Positions 15,925 through 24,215 of a DNA stretch of 33,422 nt are shown here, piece by piece. Positions within the stretch are counted from its first letter, which is position 1. The number at the start of each line of letters is the position of its first letter. The translations under genes and the position numbers were made by a program. Origin of the DNA: a virus; the IMG/VR virus record IMGVR_UViG_3300034682_000058, positions 1-33,422 of that record. One strand, written 5' to 3'. The notes beneath the pieces were generated by a model, which saw nothing but the letters and a program-made list of their open reading frames with translations, did no database searches and was not told the DNA's origin.

Positions 15925-16092
15925 TTACTCCTTGGTCTTGCTGGTGCCGCCGCCGTTTTTGCGCGGCTCTTTCTCGTCGGTCTTCGAGGCGATCAGCTCG
16001 CTCTCATCGACGGCCTCGGTGGTCAGCTCAACCTGGCCACCGGTTTCTTTCAGGCCAGTGTATTGGCGCTTCTGTACGTAGTTGTCAGCCAT
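15925..16092 (-). CDS. Small 55-residue protein between capsid and connector
   Basis: A complete short frame, MADNYVQKRQYTGLKETGGQ to KNGGGTSKTKE, with GGAG 6 bases before the ATG. It is highly charged, with a Lys/Gly-rich tail and no hydrophobic core, so it may be disordered or bind another head protein. It lies 41 bases after the capsid gene and 3 bases before the connector gene. Small proteins are common here in phages with DUF4055 portals; the function is unknown. Confidence 0.72.
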   Translation of the reverse strand: MADNYVQKRQYTGLKETGGQVELTTEAVDESELIASKTDEKEPRKNGGGTSKTKE

Positions 16093-16133
16093 GATGCTCT
16101 CCTGTGCCGGGCGGTGTTACCCGCCCGAGCCAT

Positions 16134-17168
16134 TTAGGCAGGGATGCCGGTTACGAGGAACGCGATAGGCACATGCTTGCGAGGCATGACGCGGTTCCAG
16201 TTGGTCGCCAGGGTCAGGTCCTGCCACGACGCGGAGCGTGGAACGGTCTCGGTGCCGTTGCCGGTGATGGTTGCGGACAGGAAGCTGTAACCCAGCGGAT
16301 GCATCAGCCAGGTCTTGCGACTCCACAGCACTTCCACACCGCCACCGTTGCCGCGGGCCTCGGAACGTTCGTAGGCAGTAGGATGCTCTGGGGCGCCTTC
16401 GCCGTAACCAATCGCGCCGCCGTTGAACAGCACGTTGACGAACTTGCGAGCAGCACCGGTGCCGATCACGGTCATCTCGTCATCTTGCACGATACGGCGA
16501 GCACCGTAGTAGGCCACGCGCTTGGTACCTTCGCTGTCCTGGATGTAATCGATCAGGTTCGCTTTACGCAGCTGGCCGAACACGAAGCTGTGCATGGCGA
16601 TAACGCCGCCTTCCACTGCCGCATCACCCATGGTCTGCTCAGCGTCGATGAACGCGTTTGCATCGAAGCCGCCGGCGGCCGAAACGTCAATCACCATGTC
16701 GTTCTGCACATGGAAGGCGTCAGTAGCGCCGATGTTGTCGTTGTAGATGCCCAGAGTGGTCGCCAGCAGGCGGCGCTGAGCCTGACGCTGCCAGAAGTTG
16801 TCCAGGCGGCCTGCGATGGATTCCAGCGGGTTCTTGCTGGTCAGCTCGACGGTGAGGTCAGCCTGGCCGAAACCTTCGTTGAGGTAGGCCACACGAACCA
16901 GCATGTCACCCGTGTCGATGTTGCGCGGCGTGGCGATATCTTCGTACACATCGTTCGAGTAGTTCGGCTCGATGGATGCGTCGATAGACTTCCAGTATGG
17001 AATGTTCGCGATGTTCGACGGGCCGCGGGCGATCTCGCCTGCGTACGGCGTCGGAGTGAGGATGCCGGACTCGAAGAACGCGGTCTTCTCAACCGGGTCC
17101 TGGGTCATGTAGGACGTCAAAACCGGGATGTTGCCGGTGATGATGTTGCCAATGGTGGTAATTGCCAT
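16134..17168 (-). CDS. Major capsid protein
   Basis: A 344-residue protein. Features of an HK97-fold coat protein are the long N-arm (MAITTIGNIITGNIPVLTSY), an E-loop-like segment (YWKSIDASIEPNYSND), the helix LDNFWQRQAQRRLLATTLGI and the C-terminal beta strands near VLWSRKTWLMHPLGYSF. It directly follows the scaffold gene (6-base gap), the normal order. The sequence suggests the Gp13-like coat family, which I could not confirm without a search. The start has the ATTCC-less spacer TAACACCCC upstream and a GGAAT site, moderate in strength, but family length supports 17168. Confidence 0.88.
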   Translation of the reverse strand: MAITTIGNIITGNIPVLTSYMTQDPVEKTAFFESGILTPTPYAGEIARGPSNIANIPYWKSIDASIEPNYSNDVYEDIATPRNIDTGDMLVRVAYLNEGFGQADLTVELTSKNPLESIAGRLDNFWQRQAQRRLLATTLGIYNDNIGATDAFHVQNDMVIDVSAAGGFDANAFIDAEQTMGDAAVEGGVIAMHSFVFGQLRKANLIDYIQDSEGTKRVAYYGARRIVQDDEMTVIGTGAARKFVNVLFNGGAIGYGEGAPEHPTAYERSEARGNGGGVEVLWSRKTWLMHPLGYSFLSATITGNGTETVPRSASWQDLTLATNWNRVMPRKHVPIAFLVTGIPA

Positions 17169-17174
17169 GGGGTG

Positions 17175-17900
17175 TTATTCCTTGTTTCGAGCCTGTTCAA
17201 CCAGCTTGGCGAACATCGTCGGGTTTTCAGTGGCGAGCGTTTTCCGTTCGGATTCGCTCAGGTCGGATAGTCGTTTTGCGCCCCCAGGGCCTTTACCACC
17301 GGGAGCCCCGCCCCCAGTTGCTCTGCTTGCTGCGATCAACGGCGCCAATGCGGCATCGTTGAAAAGTTGATCTTTGAATTCGTCCACGGTCAGCGCGGTC
17401 GGCCGGCGATCAGCGTCCAGCACGACAACGATTGGCTTGCCGTCGCGAATCTCCATGCTCAGGCAAGGCTCGATGAGCTTTTGCAGGACAGCGGAGGAGC
17501 CTTGCACGGCCAGTTCACCGGCCAGGCGAGCAGCAGTTGCGCCGACGGTCAGTGCGTGGACTTGCTGCTGAAGTGCAGACAGGGCGGTTTCTTTCTCGCC
17601 CAGTGCCCTCGTGTGCTTTTCGGTCCAGCTGCGATCCAGCGCTTCGGTGTCGCCGGACTTGCGCGCCAGATCTTCAGCGGCGAGACGGGCGGCCTCTTCA
17701 GCATCGCGGGCCTTCGTCTTGTTGGCTCGAAGCTCGGCCAAAAGCTCGTCGTTCTTGGCCTTGAGCCCGGTCACGTCTTCGTTCTGCGGCTCGGGCAAGC
17801 CTTCAATGGCGAGCACGTAGTCTTCACCCTGCGCCTTGTAAAACGCTTGCAGGGATGGCTCCAAAGCGTCGAATGCGGCCTTGTCGATTTTGTACTTCAT
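17175..17900 (-). CDS. Capsid scaffold protein
   Basis: A 241-residue protein with a classic scaffold layout: N-terminal MKYKIDKAAFDALEPSLQAF, a coiled-coil from about residue 45 to 115 (LKAKNDELLAELRANKTKAR...), then a GGGAPGGKGPGGAKR linker near residue 205 and a basic C-terminal helix (LSESERKTLATENPTMFAKL) of the kind that binds the capsid. It lies between the Mu F-like protein and the capsid gene. The sequence does not show a protease, so head maturation here may not involve one. Confidence 0.85.
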   Translation of the reverse strand: MKYKIDKAAFDALEPSLQAFYKAQGEDYVLAIEGLPEPQNEDVTGLKAKNDELLAELRANKTKARDAEEAARLAAEDLARKSGDTEALDRSWTEKHTRALGEKETALSALQQQVHALTVGATAARLAGELAVQGSSAVLQKLIEPCLSMEIRDGKPIVVVLDADRRPTALTVDEFKDQLFNDAALAPLIAASRATGGGAPGGKGPGGAKRLSDLSESERKTLATENPTMFAKLVEQARNKE

Positions 17901-17939
17901 GCGGTGTGTCCCCCTGGGACTGTTTGCAGGCTCAGCCCG

Positions 17940-19010
17940 CTATTGAATGCCTGCCCGCTCAAACGCCAAGGGCTCGATGGCCTTCAGTTGTTCAAGGGTC
18001 AGAGGTTTGAATCTTCGATCCAGTTGCAACGCAGAGAAGCGGTCAACTGAGAGGCCGCCATCGCGGAACAGCTTGCCGCGCGCCTTGCCAATGGCTTGGT
18101 CCTGGAACGATGCAGGCTGTTTTGCCAGCCAGTCGTAATAGGTTTCGCCGGCATCGACATAGCCATCCTTGCTGGACCGCGTAGCGCCTTTCTTGAGGAA
18201 GTCGAAACGGCTATCCAGCTCAGCGGCAGTCGTTGACCGGCAACGGATGTGAGCGGGTGGCATCGGCCCATTGCCCATGCTGAACACGCGGCCATCGAGT
18301 GAGCGGCAAACCTGCGTTGTGCGGCTGTCCAGCGTGCTAACCCAGCGGTAACCGGTAACCACATCGCTGTTGGCGCTCCAAGTCTCGAAGCGCGCCACGT
18401 TCGATACGTGCTGAACAGCGGTTCGAACGATTGCGTCAGCATTCCTGGAGCTTATCGCCAGAATGCCGTCGCTGTAGTTCGCCGCTTTCGTTCCGCGTAG
18501 CGATTGAATGATCTGAAAGTTCGTCAGTCCTTGCGTGAAGCCCAGCCGGACTGCGTTGATGACGCGAGAGCGCTCCGTGCTGGTCCAGTCCTCAATGAAC
18601 GAGTCGAGCAGTTTGCCACCACCCGCGCCCGACACCTGCAATGGCCTCGCCTTGATCGCCGCACGCAACGCGGGGAGCGTCGGCACCGCAACTGCAAAGT
18701 CGGTCATCAGGGCGTTGAGGCTGCGCGACTCGAATGCCGCCTCATACTCGGCAATATCCACCAGATCGGCGTTCAGCTGCCTGGAATACCGCGAGTAGAT
18801 GGCAAGGATCTGCCCGTCTACCTCGGCGAGCATCTTTTCCAGCCGGTCCCGCCCCCATCCCGTCAAGTCGTCGCGGGTCAGCCGATCGCGCAGCACCTTG
18901 TCGATTTCTCTCAGGTACTTGGCGATCTTCTCGACTTCGCCCGTCTTGAGCTGTTCGAGCATGACCTGATGTCGAATGGTTGCCTCAATCAGTGCCGGTG
19001 CCGTCGCCAT
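17940..19010 (-). CDS. Mu F-like minor head (morphogenesis) protein
   Basis: A 356-residue protein. The C-terminal half has the Phage_Mu_F signature: NADAIVRTAVQHVSNVARFE, then GYRWVSTLDSRTTQVCRSLD and PPAHIRCRSTT. The N-terminal half is helical. In the family this is a minor component needed for head assembly. It overlaps the portal gene by 26 bases, with its start inside the portal's end, which suggests coupled translation; this overlap is also seen in related phages. Confidence 0.9.
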   Translation of the reverse strand: MATAPALIEATIRHQVMLEQLKTGEVEKIAKYLREIDKVLRDRLTRDDLTGWGRDRLEKMLAEVDGQILAIYSRYSRQLNADLVDIAEYEAAFESRSLNALMTDFAVAVPTLPALRAAIKARPLQVSGAGGGKLLDSFIEDWTSTERSRVINAVRLGFTQGLTNFQIIQSLRGTKAANYSDGILAISSRNADAIVRTAVQHVSNVARFETWSANSDVVTGYRWVSTLDSRTTQVCRSLDGRVFSMGNGPMPPAHIRCRSTTAAELDSRFDFLKKGATRSSKDGYVDAGETYYDWLAKQPASFQDQAIGKARGKLFRDGGLSVDRFSALQLDRRFKPLTLEQLKAIEPLAFERAGIQ

Positions 19011-20436
19011 TTCCGTCTACCTTGTCGAGGTCCAGGCCATCGCCGGAGGTTTCCAGTTCGTCGCGGAGCATGTCGTCCGTCTTCTCTGGGTTGATCACGC
19101 CGCGGTCGCGCAGGTACTGCCAGAAGTCGGACGCAGGCAAGCGTCCGCCCTGCACGGCATTGAACAAACCGGCGAGGATGGTTGCGTCCAGGCTGATCTG
19201 AGTGAAGTCCTGATTCATCTTGTAGAGCGGCTCGCCTGCCACGTTGGCAAACAGGGCCATCCATTTGAGGCACTGCGTGTATGCCTCGCTGGCATTGCTC
19301 ACGACCAAGGACAAGATGCTGTGCTCTGCCGCGCTGTCATTGTCGGCTTGGGTCGCAGTCTTCACCGCTCCACCGCGCTCGATCAACCGCGCACCCAGGG
19401 ACACCATCTGCGACTCTTTGGCGTCCATGGCTTCTTTGACGAGCGTGTTGGGCTCAGGCTGGGCAAACCCGCACGAACCGTTCTGCGGCAGCGTCAGCGG
19501 CGCCCTGGAGCCGACATAGATGCCGTTCTTCTCCAGATGGTCGCGCCATTGCTCATCGAGGCCGGCGATCCAGAACTGAGGCTGGCCAGCGAAGAACGCC
19601 GAGTCCTCATAGTCCGCGCTGTTTCGGTAATGCCCCACGTTGATCTCGGCCATGTCGTACAGCGGGGATTCATCAATGCTGCTGTCATTGTTCTCGCTGC
19701 CGACGAACGTGAACGGGATCAGCTTCCAAGGCTTGCCTGAGCCGTCCAGAGGCACTCGCTGCTCCGTGGCTTCCCACGACCCACCTGCCGCCGTCCAAAG
19801 CTCCTGCTCGTACTGCCCGGCCTCGTTGATCCGCAGAACACGGTACTGCTTCTTCTCTTCGACGCCGAAACCGTCTTCGGTCTCTTCATCCACCAGTTCG
19901 CGCAGCACGACCAAGCTCAGCAGGTGTTGCCCCCCGACCTTGCGTGTCTTCCAGTTGATAATGGACTCAGCGGTGTAGCTCATGATTGTTGGGTGAATGC
20001 CCCTCGCCAAGCTTTGGGCGCGACTCACGCCACCCGATTCAACTTGCGGATAATCGACCAGCAAGCCGTGACGACCGACTTCGAGCAGATGCCCGATGAC
20101 CGCCTGGCTCTGCTGATAGATGGACACCCCTTGCCCGTCCACGTCCTTTGCGACGTATTCCAGCGCTTGCGGCACGGTCAGCGTTGGCCAGGTGCGATAC
20201 ACGGCACCGACCAAACTGTTACGGGTGCGTCCGGTCGCGTTGTAGAAGACGGCACGGGCCAGGTAGCTGACGAATCGAGCCTTGTTGTCGTCGCTTTCAT
20301 CGGTCGGATTCGGCCGAGGAAGGTAGGCGTCGCCCTCGCGCTTGATGGTCTCGGAGCCTTTGCAGACGTCACGCACCAACTTCCAGCGGGATTGCGCCGC
20401 GTCATAGTCTGGGCGGGTGAATTCGACGTCGGCCAT
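18985..20436 (-). CDS. Portal protein (DUF4055 family)
   Basis: A 483-residue protein that forms the dodecameric DNA entry ring. It matches the DUF4055 portals: an N-terminal DAAQSRWKLVRDVCKGSETI, YLARAVFYNATGRTRNSLVG, then YEDSAFFAGQPQFWIAGLDE and a long helical part with GGAVKTATQADNDSAAEHSI. It sits between the large terminase and the F-like head protein, as expected. The ATG overlaps the terminase stop by one base. The C-terminal tail is acidic and Gly/Asp rich. Confidence 0.92.
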   Translation of the reverse strand: MADVEFTRPDYDAAQSRWKLVRDVCKGSETIKREGDAYLPRPNPTDESDDNKARFVSYLARAVFYNATGRTRNSLVGAVYRTWPTLTVPQALEYVAKDVDGQGVSIYQQSQAVIGHLLEVGRHGLLVDYPQVESGGVSRAQSLARGIHPTIMSYTAESIINWKTRKVGGQHLLSLVVLRELVDEETEDGFGVEEKKQYRVLRINEAGQYEQELWTAAGGSWEATEQRVPLDGSGKPWKLIPFTFVGSENNDSSIDESPLYDMAEINVGHYRNSADYEDSAFFAGQPQFWIAGLDEQWRDHLEKNGIYVGSRAPLTLPQNGSCGFAQPEPNTLVKEAMDAKESQMVSLGARLIERGGAVKTATQADNDSAAEHSILSLVVSNASEAYTQCLKWMALFANVAGEPLYKMNQDFTQISLDATILAGLFNAVQGGRLPASDFWQYLRDRGVINPEKTDDMLRDELETSGDGLDLDKVDGNGDGTGTD

Positions 20437-21923
20437 TAGCGGGCAAATCCTAATTTGATGTTCATTACGGGTTTTTTGGAGCTTTTCGCCACAGCGAAGT
20501 AACGGAATGCGTCAGCGGCGTGAGATGACCAGTCATGAAGCGGCCGGTCTTTCCAGCACCCCTTCTTGTCGTCCCACTCCTTGCGGTAGTTCTCGAGCGC
20601 GGTGATGCCCTCTTCGCACTTCGCCTCGTCAAAGGCGCAATGGGCGAGGATCTCCCGCGCTTGGTCGATGCCGTCATCCACGCCGATCTTCGGCACGACC
20701 TGGAACGTCATGCGGTAGTGCTGGCCGTCGATCTCGTAGCCTTCGCGCGCCATTTCCCGGCGGGTCTTGGCATCGCTGCCGAATTCCCGGTTATCGATAT
20801 CGTGCGGGCCCCAGTGCTCGGAGTAGGTGTATCCCTTGTCCTTGAGCACCTTCATGTAGTGCCGCAGGCCTTCCCCGCTGTTCTGGTAGAAGTCGATGAC
20901 GTGGTACTCGTTGCCGACCTGACGCACGAACCAGATGGCCGTGGAGTCGCCGACACCGATGTCCCAGAAGGTCATCACCGGCAGGTGGCTGTTATCTGGT
21001 AGCGTGCCGATGCGCTGAGCGGCGTAAAGCTTGGTGAACTGCTGGGCGTAGTAGGCGCCCTCGATCGACTGCTGGAAGGCTTCGGCCGGAATCGATGGGT
21101 ATTCCCGCTTCATGTCGTCGCCGAGGGTCTTCTCCTTGGCGGCGTACCAGGCGCGCTGTCCCGGGTTCGTGTCGATGCCGTGCTTGGCAAACAGTTCGTT
21201 GAAGTAGTCGGTCAGACGCTGCGGGATGATCGCTTCGGCCGGATCGAGCCAGTAGGCCTTGTTCTTCCACCAACTGAAGAAGAAGAACTTCCAGTCCAGC
21301 TTGCCGAGCGGCGCGCCGGACAGCAGCTGCTTCTCCGCGCCCTGCGAGTAGTCGAAGAAGTAGCCCGCCCGCCCCTCCGCCGTCGATTCAATCGTGACGA
21401 AGCAATCGGTGGCGACAGCCTCGAAGGCGCCGGTGACGATCTCTCTGGCCTTGTGGGGAAACTTGGCACAGATCTTCCCGAACTCGGATACGTGCAGGTA
21501 ACGCAGCGTGCCGCCCCGGAACGAGGTGCTGACGTAGAGCGAACCACCCTTGCTGAACACAAGCTCACCAGCAGCATCGTTAGAAGCAGGATTGGCGGCG
21601 CGTATCTCTTTAGGCAGGTTGTCGTAGGCGTACTTCACCTTCTCCCGGAACAAGCGCTTGGCGTCGTTCAGGGTGTGGGCGATCAGCGCGCACTTCGCCG
21701 ACTCGAACAGAGCCGCGTCCAGCTGGATGATGCAGCACTCAGTCGTGAAGCCGAGCTGGCGAGCCTTCAGGATGATGTTGCGGGTGTGCATCCCATCGAA
21801 ATATTCAATCTGCTCGTCCGTCATCCGGAAGCGGACCTTTTTGCCCTGCTTGTCCGTGATGAAGTAGAGGTTGTTCAGGCGCCAGTACTTGTCCCGGAGC
21901 AGCTTCAAGTGCTCGGGTTTCAT
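20436..21923 (-). CDS. terL: Terminase large subunit
   Basis: A 495-residue packaging ATPase/nuclease. The ATPase domain shows a variant Walker A (KARQLGFTT, residues 53-61), a Walker B-like YLHVSEFG (142-149, catalytic Glu 147) and the coupling motif TIESTAEG (177-184). The nuclease domain has a first acidic residue in MTFWDIGVGDST (Asp 321), GPHDIDN (Asp 375) and a last one in HAADAF (Asp 471). All key positions look intact. It starts 1 base after the small terminase stop and overlaps the portal gene by one base. Confidence 0.95.
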   Translation of the reverse strand: MKPEHLKLLRDKYWRLNNLYFITDKQGKKVRFRMTDEQIEYFDGMHTRNIILKARQLGFTTECCIIQLDAALFESAKCALIAHTLNDAKRLFREKVKYAYDNLPKEIRAANPASNDAAGELVFSKGGSLYVSTSFRGGTLRYLHVSEFGKICAKFPHKAREIVTGAFEAVATDCFVTIESTAEGRAGYFFDYSQGAEKQLLSGAPLGKLDWKFFFFSWWKNKAYWLDPAEAIIPQRLTDYFNELFAKHGIDTNPGQRAWYAAKEKTLGDDMKREYPSIPAEAFQQSIEGAYYAQQFTKLYAAQRIGTLPDNSHLPVMTFWDIGVGDSTAIWFVRQVGNEYHVIDFYQNSGEGLRHYMKVLKDKGYTYSEHWGPHDIDNREFGSDAKTRREMAREGYEIDGQHYRMTFQVVPKIGVDDGIDQAREILAHCAFDEAKCEEGITALENYRKEWDDKKGCWKDRPLHDWSSHAADAFRYFAVAKSSKKPVMNIKLGFAR

Positions 21924-21924
21924 A

Positions 21925-22443
21925 TCAGGCGTCCTTCGATAGTTCGTCCATCATCGCGGCCAGGGTGTCGACTGTCTTGTCGCCCTCTTCCGTGTCGAGG
22001 TTGTAGGCCTGACGCTCGCCCTTGATGACCTTGAGCTGGGCATCGACGCCGGCGTTGAGCGCCCGGGAGAAGTCGCCCAGGTTGTCTTCGTTGACGTCGA
22101 TCTCAGCCAGGGCCACGGATAGCTTGTCGGCAATGGCTCGCCAATTGGCCAGGCCAGTACGGTGAGCCAATACCAGGCCGGCGCGCTGCTCAGACTCGTC
22201 ATCGATAATTTCCGCATCGGTACGCTGCGTACTTTCGGTGCGTACCTGAGTGCGTACCAGCTTCTCTTTGGTGGCGATTCTGACCTTTTCGGTTAGATCC
22301 CTTGCCCAGCCTTCCTTTGCGGCGCGTTTGCGTATCGCACCCTCTGTGAGGCCGTGCGCATCCGCCAGCGCTCGAACTGACGGCGAACCTGCGCGATACG
22401 ATGCCTCTACCGCCTCCCAGTCAATGGACTTTCTCGCCGCCAT
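21925..22443 (-). CDS. terS: Terminase small subunit
   Basis: A 172-residue protein beginning MAARKSIDWEAVEASYRAGS. Residues about 8-45 form a helix-turn-helix (PSVRALADAHGLTEGAIRKR), followed by a basic segment and then a helical oligomerisation region (LSVALAEIDVNEDNLGDFSR), the usual plan for small terminases that recognise the packaging site. The ATG at 22443 is preferred over a TTG at 22461. It overlaps the preceding gene by 23 bases and is followed at once by the large subunit. Confidence 0.85.
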   Translation of the reverse strand: MAARKSIDWEAVEASYRAGSPSVRALADAHGLTEGAIRKRAAKEGWARDLTEKVRIATKEKLVRTQVRTESTQRTDAEIIDDESEQRAGLVLAHRTGLANWRAIADKLSVALAEIDVNEDNLGDFSRALNAGVDAQLKVIKGERQAYNLDTEEGDKTVDTLAAMMDELSKDA

Positions 22444-22972
22444 TGCCGATGTACCCTTCAATGAAGCGCATGGCCGAATCTCGGTGCGCCTCCTCAGAGC
22501 CCATGGGCACCGCGATAACGCCTGCGGATCGACACGCGTCGATTACTAGAAGCTCCTCGTCTGCCCTCCCCCAAGAGGAGAACACCAGAGCCTTGCGAAT
22601 GAGTGGAATTCCAGCTCGAGCCATACCGACCTGCACCGCGTAAGCGATGCACTGCCCAAGCCCAGACAATACATGCTGCCTGCCCTTCGCTCCGTCCTTA
22701 AGCTCGCACACCGTGATGGAGCCATCGATATGGATCAGCAGGTAGTCGACACGCCCGCGCGGAACATTGAACTCAGGAATCGCCTCGATGATCTCCGGCA
22801 CCCGCCCATCGAAAATCTTCAGATGCGCATTACTGGCCGCAAGGAGGCTGCGAAAGACGCCCGACAGGAACGCCTCGCCATTTCTATTGAGGTGGTGATA
22901 AACGACCCCAGGAATGCCAGCTTTGGCAAGCCGGCAGTAGATCGCCTCCCAGTCGGGTTGCTTGGTTGTCAT
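22421..22972 (-). CDS. Candidate PD-(D/E)XK-type nuclease beside the terminase
   Basis: A 183-residue protein (MTTKQPDWEAIYCRLAKAGI...). I do not recognise a named family. Residues 72-111 show a PD-(D/E)XK-like core: GRVDYLLIHIDG (Asp 76), SITVCELKDG (Glu 90, Lys 92), then a helix with GLGQCIAYA (Gln 107, Tyr 111). An earlier Glu (63 or 67) could serve the first helix. The spacing fits this nuclease fold, but the similarity is short. Its place directly before the small terminase, where many phages carry an HNH packaging nuclease, suggests a role in packaging, recombination or host DNA attack. It overlaps terS by 23 bases. Confidence 0.72.
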   Translation of the reverse strand: MTTKQPDWEAIYCRLAKAGIPGVVYHHLNRNGEAFLSGVFRSLLAASNAHLKIFDGRVPEIIEAIPEFNVPRGRVDYLLIHIDGSITVCELKDGAKGRQHVLSGLGQCIAYAVQVGMARAGIPLIRKALVFSSWGRADEELLVIDACRSAGVIAVPMGSEEAHRDSAMRFIEGYIGNGGEKVH

Positions 22973-22981
22973 GGGGAATCC

Positions 22982-23233
22982 TTAGTCTTCAATGTCCAGC
23001 AGCACATCAATCAGCTTCTGCTCACCCAGGCGCATGGCACCCAGGCATTGCAGGTCGTCGCACTTGGGGCCGAGCCCGAACACTGTCACCTGCCCTTTCG
23101 GGCCGATCAGGGTCAAGGCGCCTACGGTGCATTCCGGATGGACGCCTGCATCAAGGTCGTCAGCGATCTTGCGCAGGGTCTTCGCGGCATCGCGCCATCC
23201 CTCGCGCTAGAAGTCGATCAGTTTTGCAGTCAT
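22982..23233 (-). pseudogene. Small conserved phage gene interrupted by an amber codon
   Basis: From an ATG at 23233, with GGAG 6 bases upstream, the frame reads MTAKLIDF, then TAG at 23209-23207, and continues open for 74 codons (REGWRDAAKTLRKIADDLDA ... LGEQKLIDVLLDIED) to TAA at 22984. Both sides are clearly one coding frame and resemble small Pseudomonas phage proteins with WR(D/E)AAxxLRxIAD and a GALTLIGPKGQVTVFGLGP middle. One base change from TAT or TAC (Tyr) would create the stop. No in-frame ATG or GTG follows it closely. It is either a recent nonsense mutation, a sequencing error, or a site of amber readthrough. Confidence 0.75.
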
Positions 23234-23248
23234 GCCCTTCTCCAGTGT

Positions 23249-23284
23249 CGCGACACAATTTGCCGAGTCGAGAAACGTGTCGCG
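23249..23284. promoter_or_regulatory. 36-bp bipartite palindromic site, copy 1
   Basis: CGCGACAC (23249-23256), 20 bases, then GTGTCGCG (23277-23284). It almost fills the 53-base gap between the membrane gene and the amber-interrupted gene. The reverse complement of the copy at 29726-29761 matches it at the outer 13 and 12 bases and at half of the central 11. This is a probable protein-binding site; the protein is unknown. Confidence 0.7.
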
Positions 23285-23286
23285 GA

Positions 23287-23631
23287 TTACTTGCTTCGGC
23301 GCTCGATCCCGCCCGGCGCCTTGTCACAGCGCATACAGTGCTCGCAGTTCAGCGTCCGGCAGAGCCAGGCTTTCACCCGCTGCCACCAGATGACCATGAA
23401 GATATGGCGGGCGCCGGCCAGAGCCAGGGACACATGCAGCGTCAACCCGGCACTGGTCGGCCCGAAGAACAGGGTCTGGTTGCGAGCCATGACGACGAAC
23501 CCGCTGATGGCGATCGCCGAATAGATCAGCTTGCCAAATATGCCGTCCCTCACGTTGCCGCTGAGTACGCACCAGGTTGCCCATAGCGCGATCAGCCCGC
23601 AGGCGATGGAGTTGATCAGTTCGTAGTTCAT
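23287..23631 (-). CDS. Membrane protein of the holin region
   Basis: A 114-residue protein with three hydrophobic segments: about residues 6-24 (INSIACGLIALWATWCVL), 35-55 (LIYSAIAISGFVVMARN) and 64-85. A Cys-rich, basic tail follows (CRTLNCEHCMRCDK, a possible metal site). It starts inside the stop of the holin gene (ATGA), so the two are coupled. Such genes occur beside holins in Pseudomonas phages; it may be a second holin or an antiholin. The function is not proven. Confidence 0.72.
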   Translation of the reverse strand: MNYELINSIACGLIALWATWCVLSGNVRDGIFGKLIYSAIAISGFVVMARNQTLFFGPTSAGLTLHVSLALAGARHIFMVIWWQRVKAWLCRTLNCEHCMRCDKAPGGIERRSK

Positions 23632-23957
23632 GGTGGATTACCTCCGCCGAACCGCTGACGGATAAGCGCCCAGAGGTCAGCGGCTTTTATGGCCCGATTG
23701 ATGGCCGCGAGCAGCGATCCGCCGAAGGTGCCGAGCAGGAAGCCGACTCCGGCGACGATGTTGGGCTCAGTGACGCCGAGGTATGCGCTCACCATGCCGG
23801 TGAGGTACAGAGCGCAGGCCACTCCGGTAATGAGGAAGATCAGCCAGGCGCGCCAATCGGTCAGGTCGTCCTTGTGCCACCAGCTGGCGACGATCACGCC
23901 GAACAGTCCAGCGATCAACAGATCCAACCTGTCGAGCAGGCGGTGCAAATAATCCAT
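23628..23957 (-). CDS. Probable holin (LydA/phage holin 3-like)
   Basis: A 109-residue protein beginning MDYLHRLLDRLDLLIAGLFG. There are three hydrophobic segments: about residues 13-25, 35-57 and 66-86, the last Gly-rich (VGFLLGTFGGSLLAAIN), and a basic C terminus. This is the plan of a class I holin, the membrane timer that releases the endolysin. The ATG at 23957 is chosen for GGAG 8 bases upstream; another ATG at 23978 is in frame. It lies downstream of the Q-position gene and three terminators, so late antitermination probably controls it. The endolysin is far away at the left edge. Confidence 0.72.
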   Translation of the reverse strand: MDYLHRLLDRLDLLIAGLFGVIVASWWHKDDLTDWRAWLIFLITGVACALYLTGMVSAYLGVTEPNIVAGVGFLLGTFGGSLLAAINRAIKAADLWALIRQRFGGGNPP

Positions 23958-23986
23958 GCGCTCGACTCCGTGGGGCATGACTGAAT

Positions 23987-24009
23987 AAAAAAGGCCGATT
24001 GGAGCGGCC
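23987..24009 (-). terminator. Terminator 3 of the late leader
   Basis: GGCCG and CGGCC form a stem with a 7-base loop, followed on the - strand by TTTTTT, about 30 bases before the holin start. The stretch 24010-24087 holds no gene. Confidence 0.7.
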
Positions 24010-24087
24010 AAGGGAAACAGGCGCGAATGAGGCCCTCGCTGAACTTGGCGATCAGAGGTTCCGAGGGATTTGGGAAATCGCAGACGC

Positions 24088-24113
24088 AAAAAACCCCGCT
24101 CGAAAGCAGGGTT
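24088..24113 (-). terminator. Terminator 2 of the late leader (after tRNA)
   Basis: An 8-bp stem with one G-T pair (AACCCTGC with GCGGGGTT on the - strand), 6-base loop, then TTTTTT. It would give the tRNA transcript a defined 3' end about 100 bases after the tRNA. Confidence 0.75.
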
Positions 24114-24215
24114 AGAAATTGGCACCGGGCTCTTCCCCCAGTTTGCTCAAGTTGTTTCGGGCCTTCGCAAGGATTTCTCCCCAAATGAGCCGCAGACGCT
24201 TGAGGCGCCATGCCT

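Noticed and set aside
16104-17270. Long + strand open frame of 388 codons antisense to the major capsid gene
   Set aside because: It mirrors the strongly supported capsid gene, lacks a ribosome site and has the His/Val/Gly-rich look of antisense translation in GC-rich DNA.
21180-22025. + strand frame of 281 codons antisense to both terminase genes
   Set aside because: It is a shadow of terL and terS codons; no start signal or family motif.
22673-23524. + strand frame of 283 codons antisense to the nuclease candidate and membrane gene
   Set aside because: It spans several real - strand genes and has no ribosome site or recognisable domain.
24112-24211. Open - strand reading ending ...LSKLGEEPGANF just before a terminator
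   Set aside because: It looks peptide-like but has no start codon after the tRNA; reading through the tRNA is not credible.
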